Below are positions 1 through 5,079 of a stretch of DNA of 7,226 nt, one piece after another (within the stretch, counting starts at the first letter, position 1; each line of letters opens with the position of its first letter). The position numbers and the translations under genes were made by a program. Source of the stretch: Candidatus Acetothermia bacterium. GTDB taxonomy: Bacteria; Bipolaricaulota; Bipolaricaulia; UBA7950; UBA9294. A model generated the notes under the pieces. It was not told the origin of the DNA and did no database searches. It saw nothing but the letters and a program-made list of their open reading frames with translations. The stretch is from NCBI GenBank assembly GCA_003545155.1, contig DQCH01000079.1:1-7226 (forward strand), read 5' to 3'.

Positions 1-453
1 CTCAAAGAGAGCTGCGACGCCCTCGCCGCCGATTACAGCGCGTTCAAGGGCGCTATTCTCGCCGACATCTCCGCCCTGAAAAAGGGACACGAAGACCTTG
101 TAGCCCGGGTGCGGAAGATAGAAGAGGATGAGGATGTGGGAACGTTCAAGAAGAAGGTGCTTGAGCTTGAGCGTACAATGAGTGCCTTGTCGATTAGGAT
201 TGACAACAACCGTGCCAAGCTGGAGGGGTTCGATCATGCGATTGCCGGGCTGGCAAACGATATCGAAGTCAACAAGAGCAGCATTCTAGCCAACATGAGC
301 CTCCTAGAGGACCATGAAACGCGACTGATGGCACTTGAGGATGGAACGATGGTTGCCGATCTCCAGGAGCAGGTGAGCACTCTCTACTTCCTCGCCATCA
401 TCGCTCTCCTTGCCGGGGTTGGAGCGCTCATCTGGTGTTTCATGGGAAGTTAA
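1..453 (+). CDS. Coiled-coil protein with C-terminal membrane anchor (5' end cut by window)
   Basis: The reading frame is open from the first base of the window, so the N-terminus lies outside; 150 residues are visible, ending in TAA at 451-453. Residues about 1-125 are charged and heptad-like, with no prolines and regularly spaced Leu/Ile/Val, so I read them as a long coiled coil. Residues about 128-147 are uninterrupted hydrophobic residues (LYFLAIIALL and onwards to IWCF), a single membrane helix with only three residues after it. A rod with a terminal anchor resembles tail-anchored coiled-coil proteins. It also resembles the Omp-alpha rods of Thermotoga, which have an SLH domain, a coiled coil and a C-terminal membrane segment; that comparison is inference, because the N-terminus is not visible. 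An internal GTG at 109 could be taken as a start, but the open upstream frame continues the same coiled-coil character. I cannot name the family. Confidence 0.8.
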   Translation, partial: LKESCDALAADYSAFKGAILADISALKKGHEDLVARVRKIEEDEDVGTFKKKVLELERTMSALSIRIDNNRAKLEGFDHAIAGLANDIEVNKSSILANMSLLEDHETRLMALEDGTMVADLQEQVSTLYFLAIIALLAGVGALIWCFMGS

Positions 454-457
454 GTGC

Positions 458-529
458 AAAAAAAAAATTGGATGAGGGGCTGAAATACGTTGTGGAGGGG
501 CTCAAACCGCCCCTCCCATCCTTTTTTTT
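458..529 (+). terminator. Rho-independent terminator after the coiled-coil gene
   Basis: An 8-bp GC-rich stem (494-501 with 509-516, 7-nt loop) is followed five bases later by eight T residues (522-529). A run of ten A residues (458-467) and a second copy of the left arm (GAGGGGCT at 474-481 and 495-502) lie just upstream. A longer alternative hairpin is therefore possible, pairing 470-480 with 509-521 around a 2-nt bulge. The A-tract and T-tract flank it, the usual form of a bidirectional terminator, although no - strand gene approaches from the right. It separates the coiled-coil gene from the smc operon. Confidence 0.85.
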
Positions 530-556
530 GCGATCATGTGTAACAGAAGTTATATT
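528..556 (+). promoter_or_regulatory. Sigma-70-type promoter for the HTH-smc-scpAB operon
   Basis: A -35 element TTGCGA (528-533, 4 of 6 consensus bases) and a -10 element TATATT (551-556, 5 of 6) are separated by exactly 17 bp. Transcription would begin near 563, just after the preceding terminator and about 20-40 nt before the first gene. Its -35 box shares the last two T residues of the terminator T-tract. This is inferred from consensus match and position; there is no experimental support. Confidence 0.6.
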
Positions 557-603
557 AGTAAACCAATTGAGGGGGAGCCACGATACAGAGTTTAGGAATA
601 CGC

Positions 604-840
604 TTGCAACGTTTCCGGCTTAAAAGCGGATGGAGCAAACGGGTGGCGGCGGATAAGCTCGGAGTCTCGATTCCATCGATCATTCGGTGGGAAGGGGAGG
701 CTAGCGAGCCAAATGACTACAACCGCTACAAGATCGAACAGCTTCTCGCCGATGGGAGATCAACGCAATCTCCTCTTACCTCTCAAAAGCGGATCGTGCA
801 ACTCAACCTGTTCGCCAGTCGTAGAGAGGAGATAGGGTAG
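604..840 (+). CDS. Small helix-turn-helix DNA-binding protein with a clamp-binding-like tail
   Basis: This is the first gene of the smc operon, 78 residues from TTG 604 (AGGA at 594-597, 6-nt spacer). Residues 3-31 read as an XRE/Cro-type helix-turn-helix: RFRLKSGWSKRVAADKLGVS, then PSIIRWEGE, matching the family pattern of LR..R...G.S...LA..LGVS...I.RWE. Residues about 50-78 look like a flexible basic tail and contain QLNLF (66-70; bases 799-813). That fits the bacterial sliding-clamp-binding consensus QL[SD]LF and, from memory, is identical to the UmuC clamp peptide. The start is uncertain. The frame is open back to 571, and a strong GGGGGAG (571-577) sits 5 nt before an ATA at 583. Starting there would add IQSLGIR and complete helix 1 of the HTH. 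The gene ends 5 nt before smc, so translational coupling and a regulatory or chromosome-linked role are plausible inferences. No further family name is recognised. Confidence 0.8.
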   Translation: MQRFRLKSGWSKRVAADKLGVSIPSIIRWEGEASEPNDYNRYKIEQLLADGRSTQSPLTSQKRIVQLNLFASRREEIG

Positions 841-845
841 ATGAA

Positions 846-3377
846 ATGACCAAGATCAATAAGGTCGTGTTGTCTGGGTTCAAATCGTTTCGGAAACAGA
901 CTGTAATACCGTTCTTCGATGGGCTGACCGCCATCATCGGGGAGAACGGCTCCGGGAAGTCGAATCTGTTCGATGCGATTAACTTCGTTATGGGACGCCG
1001 GTCGTCACAGTTGCGTTCCGACCGGTTGGAGCATCTGATCTTCAATGGGGGAGAGCGCTATCCTCCCGCTGATAGCGCTCAGGTCACCCTTCACCTCAAT
1101 AACACGAAAGGCGTGTTCAACCGCTTCATCGAAAACGGTGACCATGCCCCTGAGATCATCCTTGGCCGGCGTATCACCCGCCGCTCCTCCACCTACACTT
1201 TCATGGAGAAAACGTGTTCTCGTGGGTTGATCGATGAGATCCTCGAGGAGGCAAAGATCGACCCCGACGGCCAGCAACTGATCGCCCAAGGAAGAATTAC
1301 CGAGGTGATCAAAAAGGGCCCGATAAAGCGGCGTGAAATCATTGATGAAGTAAGCGGTATCGCCGCCTATGACGAAAAGAAGAAAAAAGCAATCGCCGAA
1401 CTTAAGGATGTCAAATCGAAACTTAACACCCACCGTGTAATTCTCGCCGAACGGCGGCGGCGCCTCCGCGCTCTTTCGCAGGAGCGCGATGCCGCCTTGG
1501 AGCACCAGCGGCTGACCGAAGAGCAGGTGCGCCTAGAACGATCAATCGCCCACCTCAAACGAGAGAAGATAGCCGAGAAGCTCCGCCGCGCACAGCAGGA
1601 ACGGAGTGGGATGGTCAAGAGGATCGAGGGTCTCGAAGCGGAGGTGACCAAACTCGACCTTGAGGTCGAGAACAAGGAGTGGGAACTCGAAGGGATGCAG
1701 GATGATCTTAAGAGCGATAACCAGATCGCACTGGTGAAAGAGGTGGAGCGAATACGCTCGGAGATCCTCCACAAACAGGGAGAGATCAACTTTAAACGTC
1801 AGCAGGTGAAGAACCTGCAAGAGATGATCGACGAGGTAACGAAAATCAAGGCCGCCGAGGCGGCTCGCACCAAGGATTCTACGAGTAATGGAAACCGGGC
1901 TGTGCAAGCTCTTCTCGGACGGAAACAAGGTGGGGTGTACGGGACGGTCGCCTCCCTTGCCACCCCACGTCCCGGGTTCGAGGTGGCATTCGAGACGGCG
2001 GCCGGTGGCCACTTGAACGACCTCGTTGTCGATTCGCGCGAAACCGCGATCGCCTGCATCAAGTATTTGAAGAGCAAACGTCTTGGTCGAGCGCGCATTC
2101 TCCCCCTGCGCCGCTTGGTCGCCTCGCGCAAGAGCCTCGCTTCGGCCGACGCCCTCAAGCTCCCTGGTGTAATCGACTACGCGATCAACCTGGTCGAGTT
2201 TGATGCCAAGTACAATCGTGCATTCGAATACGTGCTCTTCGATACGATTGTCACTGAGGATCTGGAGGTGCTACGTGACGTCGATGGTGTGCGCGCGGTC
2301 ACCCTCGACGGGGACTTGCAGAGTAAGGGCGGGGCGCTTACCGGTGGATGGCGTCCGGACTCGCGAAAGAAAAAGAGCGGGGCAGCCGGGATACAAGGCG
2401 CCAGCTTCGATACAGCGAAGAAACGCCAGCAGATCTCCCACTTAGAGAAAGAGATTACCCATCTTGAGGAGAAAATCGAGGAGAGCCAAGCCCTGTTGGA
2501 GGAGAAAGAGCGGGAGCTTGACACCCAAGGGGAGGAGGAAAGCCGGGTAAAGGGAGCGGCGAGCACACGAAGTGACGAGTTACATGCCTTGCGCGAGAAG
2601 CGCCGTGAGACCTATCAGCAGTTGGAGAACCTTCGCCGGGGCCTGACCCGCTACGAGCGCGAGGAGGCGGAGGCCCAAGCGGAACTCGAGACCCTGGGCG
2701 ATGAGGAGAACGATCCCTCTTACTACATCGAGGGCTCGCTAAGGGAGCTCGAGCAGCGGATTGAGCAGAACGAAAGGCGGCTACGGCGGCTCGAACCGGT
2801 GAACATGCGAGCAATCGAGGAGTACGAGGCCTACGAGCGGGAGTTCAATCTGTTTCGCGAGCGTGTCGATTCCCTGGAGACGGAAAAGCACGAGATCGAG
2901 TTGCTGATCGGCCAAATAGAGGAGCGCAAGCGGGAGCGCTTCCTCGAAACCTTGGAAACGTTGACCGTTCAGTTCGACCGCATCTTCAAGGTGCTGTTTC
3001 AAGGGGGGAGTGCATCCCTAGAGCTAGAGGAGCCAGGGAACATTTCCTCGGGGCTGTTAATCAAGGCGAACCCTCCAGATAAGGAACTGCACGTGATCGA
3101 CTCTCTCTCTGGAGGGGAGCAGGCCCTGGTGGCGATGGCGTTTATCTTTGCCTTACAGGAGTATCAAAAGGCACCGTTCTTTATCCTGGATGAGATCGAC
3201 GCCGCCCTTGACTTGATGAACGCCACCCGGCTGTCAGAAATGTTGTACGAATACGCCAAGCGGGTTCAGGTGATCGTTGTCTCACACAACGAGGAAACAG
3301 TTCGTCACGCCGAGCGAGCCTACGGCGTGACAATAAAGAACGGGGTTTCGCAAGTACTGGCGCTCAACCTGAACTGA
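846..3377 (+). CDS. smc: Chromosome condensin ATPase Smc with unusually short arms
   Basis: This is the ATPase subunit of the Smc-ScpAB condensin, which organises and segregates the nucleoid by ATP-driven DNA loop handling. Domains in 843 residues: N-terminal half-head 1-165, with Walker A GENGSGKS (32-39, Lys38) and Q-loop Gln148; first coiled-coil arm about 170-345; hinge about 352-502, with GGVYG (362-366), GGHLNDLVV (387-395) and the end motif GDLQSKGGALTGG (489-501); second arm about 520-695, including the head-proximal joint LEPVNMRAIEEYEAYE; C-terminal half-head, with signature LSGGEQ (754-759), Walker B FFILDEIDAALD (778-789, catalytic Glu783) and His814. All ATPase residues are intact. 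Typical bacterial Smc is about 1150-1200 residues, so each arm here is roughly half length. The EVSGIAAYDEKKKKA stretch (168-182) resembles archaeal Smc more than the bacterial EEAAG form. ATG 846 is the natural start: the protein begins with the family's ...LSGFKSF, and AGGG lies 8 nt upstream. A frameshift or deletion is unlikely, because both arms are shortened in parallel. Confidence 0.97.
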   Translation: MTKINKVVLSGFKSFRKQTVIPFFDGLTAIIGENGSGKSNLFDAINFVMGRRSSQLRSDRLEHLIFNGGERYPPADSAQVTLHLNNTKGVFNRFIENGDHAPEIILGRRITRRSSTYTFMEKTCSRGLIDEILEEAKIDPDGQQLIAQGRITEVIKKGPIKRREIIDEVSGIAAYDEKKKKAIAELKDVKSKLNTHRVILAERRRRLRALSQERDAALEHQRLTEEQVRLERSIAHLKREKIAEKLRRAQQERSGMVKRIEGLEAEVTKLDLEVENKEWELEGMQDDLKSDNQIALVKEVERIRSEILHKQGEINFKRQQVKNLQEMIDEVTKIKAAEAARTKDSTSNGNRAVQALLGRKQGGVYGTVASLATPRPGFEVAFETAAGGHLNDLVVDSRETAIACIKYLKSKRLGRARILPLRRLVASRKSLASADALKLPGVIDYAINLVEFDAKYNRAFEYVLFDTIVTEDLEVLRDVDGVRAVTLDGDLQSKGGALTGGWRPDSRKKKSGAAGIQGASFDTAKKRQQISHLEKEITHLEEKIEESQALLEEKERELDTQGEEESRVKGAASTRSDELHALREKRRETYQQLENLRRGLTRYEREEAEAQAELETLGDEENDPSYYIEGSLRELEQRIEQNERRLRRLEPVNMRAIEEYEAYEREFNLFRERVDSLETEKHEIELLIGQIEERKRERFLETLETLTVQFDRIFKVLFQGGSASLELEEPGNISSGLLIKANPPDKELHVIDSLSGGEQALVAMAFIFALQEYQKAPFFILDEIDAALDLMNATRLSEMLYEYAKRVQVIVVSHNEETVRHAERAYGVTIKNGVSQVLALNLN
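1053..1080. repeat. Perfect 10-bp inverted repeat inside smc
   Basis: GAGCGCTATC (1053-1062) and GATAGCGCTC (1071-1080) are perfect reverse complements separated by 8 nt, within the codons for about residues 70-79 of Smc. It could form an mRNA hairpin or a dimeric protein-binding site. It shares the GCGCTA/TAGCGC core with the inverted repeat at 5064-5079. Function is unknown and chance is possible. Confidence 0.5.
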
Positions 3378-3391
3378 AGGAGTAGGATCGG

Positions 3392-4108
3392 ATGGAACAG
3401 ATACGGATCGCCGAGGTACCCATCGACGAATTGATGACAGAGAGCTGGGAGGGGACCTTGGAACGCCTGACCGCGGACATGGACCCGTGGGACATCGATA
3501 TTGCAGAGCTCGCTCAACGCTACCGTCAATATCTCGATGCCCTGCGCGAACTTCGCTTCGAGATTCCAGGGCGGATGGTTCTCACCTGCTCAATCCTACT
3601 GCGTATGAAATCGGACGATCTCCTTGCCGCCTGCTCCACCGATCAAAGTGATCTCATCGAAGAATTGGAGGAAGTAGTAGAGGAGACGGCGGCCGAGTGG
3701 GATGAGCCAATCGAGCCGGAGGAGTTCTCCCTTCCACTTCTTCGACGGCCACGACGGCAGGTGACTCTGGAGGATCTTCGGCTGGCCCTCACCGCAGCGA
3801 TGACGGTGAGCCGCCGTCGGGCTGAACGCTTGATCGACCGGATGAAGGACGACGAGGATGAATTCAGCTTCTTCCAGATTGGAGGCGAGGACTTCGCCGA
3901 TCGCCTGCGTCTCCTCTTCGCTAAGATCAAGAAACTCCTTTCCGGAAGACGGGTGGTGAGCTTCTTTCGCCTCCTGGAGCGGGGAGACAAGGAGGAGCGA
4001 ATCCGGCGTTTCTTCGAGGTGCTTCTCCTGGCGGCGCAAGGGGAGATCGACTGCTACCAGGAAGAGTTCCTCGGTGACATCCTCATCACCCTGGAAGGGG
4101 AAGATTAA
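3392..4108 (+). CDS. scpA: Condensin kleisin subunit ScpA
   Basis: ScpA is the kleisin that bridges the two Smc heads and binds ScpB. Visible in its 238 residues are the N-terminal helical domain with the kleisin motif DPWDIDI (31-37) followed by ELAQRYRQYLDAL, and a helix with RMVLTCSILLRMKSDDLL (61-78). An acidic linker (about 86-113, many Glu/Asp) would hold the ScpB-binding region. A basic stretch RRPRRQ (118-123) follows. The C-terminal winged-helix-like region (about 165-238) ends in GEIDCYQEEFLGDILI, corresponding to the family's Q..FGDI.I ending. DPWDIDI is the form common in archaea and in some deep-branching bacteria. The length is normal. The ATG is preceded by AAGGAG (3377-3382, 9-nt spacer), which overlaps the last base of the smc stop codon. 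The 14-nt gap to smc indicates cotranscription. Confidence 0.93.
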   Translation: MEQIRIAEVPIDELMTESWEGTLERLTADMDPWDIDIAELAQRYRQYLDALRELRFEIPGRMVLTCSILLRMKSDDLLAACSTDQSDLIEELEEVVEETAAEWDEPIEPEEFSLPLLRRPRRQVTLEDLRLALTAAMTVSRRRAERLIDRMKDDEDEFSFFQIGGEDFADRLRLLFAKIKKLLSGRRVVSFFRLLERGDKEERIRRFFEVLLLAAQGEIDCYQEEFLGDILITLEGED

Positions 4109-4131
4109 GCTGGCCCTTCAGGGGGAAATCG

Positions 4132-4680
4132 ATGCAAAGCCAGGAAGATCAGGGAAAGGATCGCGATAAGGGGTTGCTCGAAGCGGCACTCTTCCTTGCA
4201 GCAAAACCGCTCTCCCGCACGAAGGTGGCGAAGATCCTCGGAGATGTTTCACTCACCTATGTAGATTGCCTGCTCGACGAATTGCAAGAGGGACTCGCCG
4301 CGCCTGGTCATGGGGTCAAGCTTCACCGTGAGGAAGGGAAGGCTCTGTTACAGGTGAAACACGGCTATATCGACGCCGTCGCGCACCTTGCCCCTCATCA
4401 GGATATTCCGCGCCCGGTCCTGCGCAGCCTAGCTGTGATTGCCTATAACCACCCCATGACTCAGGCTGACCTTGTGAAGGCACGTGGGAACAAGGCCTAC
4501 GGCCACGTGCAGGAGCTGATCGAACGCGGCCTTGTCCGGGCCAAGGAGCATGGCCGCACCCTTCTGTTGCATGTTACTGATGAGTTTCTTCGCTATTTCG
4601 GACTCTCAAGCATAGAGGAATTTCGCTTTCACATTGAGCTACCGTCCTCGGAAAACGAGGCTGATAAAATGAATCGATAA
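4132..4680 (+). CDS. scpB: Condensin accessory subunit ScpB
   Basis: ScpB binds the ScpA linker as a dimer and supports Smc-ScpA function on the chromosome. The 182-residue protein shows two winged-helix domains. The first is about 13-85, with LLEAALFLAAKPLSRTKVAKILG corresponding to the family's LEA.LF.....S...LA..L. The second is about 93-158, with PVLRSLAVIAYNHPMTQADL, then RG (118-119), ELIERGLV (128-135) and the closing TDEFLRYFGL (149-158). These are hallmark ScpB motifs in the right order. A variable tail (about 160-182) follows. The ATG has AGGGGGA 5 nt upstream (4120-4126). The gene lies 23 nt after scpA and its stop abuts the rubredoxin SD site. The segment between the second domain's helices and TDEF is compact compared with many bacterial ScpBs, which often carry a longer GRP loop there. 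Confidence 0.93.
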   Translation: MQSQEDQGKDRDKGLLEAALFLAAKPLSRTKVAKILGDVSLTYVDCLLDELQEGLAAPGHGVKLHREEGKALLQVKHGYIDAVAHLAPHQDIPRPVLRSLAVIAYNHPMTQADLVKARGNKAYGHVQELIERGLVRAKEHGRTLLLHVTDEFLRYFGLSSIEEFRFHIELPSSENEADKMNR

Positions 4681-4688
4681 GGAGGTGA
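4681..4688 (+). promoter_or_regulatory. Strong ribosome binding site for the rubredoxin gene
   Basis: GGAGGTGA is a perfect 8-base complement of the usual 16S rRNA 3' end. It starts immediately after the scpB TAA and lies 4 nt before ATG 4693. It is the strongest SD in the operon, suggesting that the small redox protein is translated at a higher rate than the condensin subunits on the same transcript. Confidence 0.85.
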
Positions 4689-4692
4689 TACG

Positions 4693-4851
4693 ATGGAGAA
4701 GTGGGAGTGCACGATTTGCGGCTATATATACGATCCGGCTGTCGGAGATCCTACCACTGGAGTGGAGCCAGGGACAGCCTTTGAGAGCCTCCCCAAAGGG
4801 TGGACCTGCCCCGACTGCGGGGAAGGAAAAGAGGAGTTCGAGGTGATCTGA
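4693..4851 (+). CDS. Rubredoxin
   Basis: Rubredoxin is a 52-residue cytoplasmic one-electron carrier with a single iron held by four cysteines. It is typically used with peroxide- or oxygen-reducing enzymes and other oxidoreductases in anaerobes. The protein starts MEKWECTICGYIYDPAVGDP. It carries both CxxC knuckles, Cys6/Cys9 (CTIC, followed by GY) and Cys39/Cys42 (CPDC, followed by G), plus the family motifs GYIYDPAVGDP, LPKGWTCP and the EEFE ending. The length is that of a classical single-domain rubredoxin (about 52-54 residues). ATG 4693 has a perfect SD (GGAGGTGA, 4681-4688). The gene follows scpB by 12 nt and precedes the operon terminator, so it is the last gene of the condensin operon. 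No partner such as rubrerythrin or superoxide reductase is in the window. It is easily missed by length cut-offs. Confidence 0.97.
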   Translation: MEKWECTICGYIYDPAVGDPTTGVEPGTAFESLPKGWTCPDCGEGKEEFEVI

Positions 4852-4856
4852 TCCTT

Positions 4857-4915
4857 CAGTTGTCGTCAAGGAATCTCTGACAGAAAGAAAACGGACAACT
4901 GCAAGGGCCTGTCCG
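4857..4915 (+). other. Possible folded segment in the rubredoxin 3' untranslated region
   Basis: Just after the rubredoxin stop, CAGTTGTC (4857-4864) and GACAACTG (4894-4901) form a perfect 8-bp inverted repeat. A small stem GTCA/TGAC (4865-4868 with 4878-4881) is nested inside. The right arm can instead pair downstream as CGGACA/TGTCCG (4892-4897 with 4910-4915), so the two folds exclude each other. No known RNA family is recognised; it may be mRNA 3'-end structure or chance. Confidence 0.3.
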
Positions 4916-4947
4916 CCGTGCATTCTCGTGCTTATAACCCCCGAACC

Positions 4948-4969
4948 CGAGGTGAAACCTCGATTTTTT
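4948..4969 (+). terminator. Rho-independent terminator of the smc operon
   Basis: CGAGGT (4948-4953) pairs with ACCTCG (4957-4962) around a GAA loop, followed by A and six T residues (4964-4969). It lies about 100 nt after the rubredoxin stop and closes the + strand unit. The - strand side has no T-tract, so it does not look bidirectional. In the remaining 4970-5066 stretch I see no gene and no clear terminator for the converging permease gene. Confidence 0.85.
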
Positions 4970-5063
4970 ATACCTGTCCCCAAGTCACAAAACCCACGAA
5001 AGAAGCAATTAGCAGACTTAACCCAAAGATATCTGTTCAGGCACCCCTATCATGCGAGCTAAC

Positions 5064-5079
5064 GCGCTACTCATAGCGC
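5064..5079. repeat. Short inverted repeat over the permease stop codon
   Basis: GCGCTA (5064-5069) and TAGCGC (5074-5079) form a perfect 6-bp stem around CTCA. It spans the - strand stop codon (CTA at 5067-5069). No T-tract follows on the - strand, so it is not a canonical terminator, though it could protect the 3' end of the transcript. Confidence 0.4.

Noticed and set aside
435..623. 62-residue + strand frame across the terminator region
   Set aside because: It runs through the terminator hairpin, T-tract and promoter, has a poly-lysine/phenylalanine composition from the A and T tracts, and overlaps two better-supported genes.
1005..1505. 166-residue - strand frame inside smc
   Set aside because: It lies antisense to the conserved Smc N-terminal head, has no protein-family motifs, and is expected from GC-rich codon use on the opposite strand.
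846..3377. Smc as a Rad50/SbcC or RecN homologue because of its short length
   Set aside because: There is no zinc-hook CxxC. The hinge has SMC-type GG motifs, the joint motif LEPVNMRAIEEYE is that of Smc, and scpA and scpB follow directly.
3596..4039. 147- and 115-residue - strand frames inside scpA
   Set aside because: They are antisense shadows of ScpA with low-complexity Arg/Ser composition and no independent start signal.
4639..4983. 114-residue - strand frame spanning the end of scpB and the rubredoxin gene
   Set aside because: It is antisense to a rubredoxin whose four cysteines and motifs are unmistakable, and it crosses the operon terminator; no family motif is seen.
4970..5066. 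Search for a - strand terminator, tRNA or small gene between the convergent units
   Set aside because: No T-tract after a hairpin on the - strand, no cloverleaf-like arms and no frame with an SD site were found.
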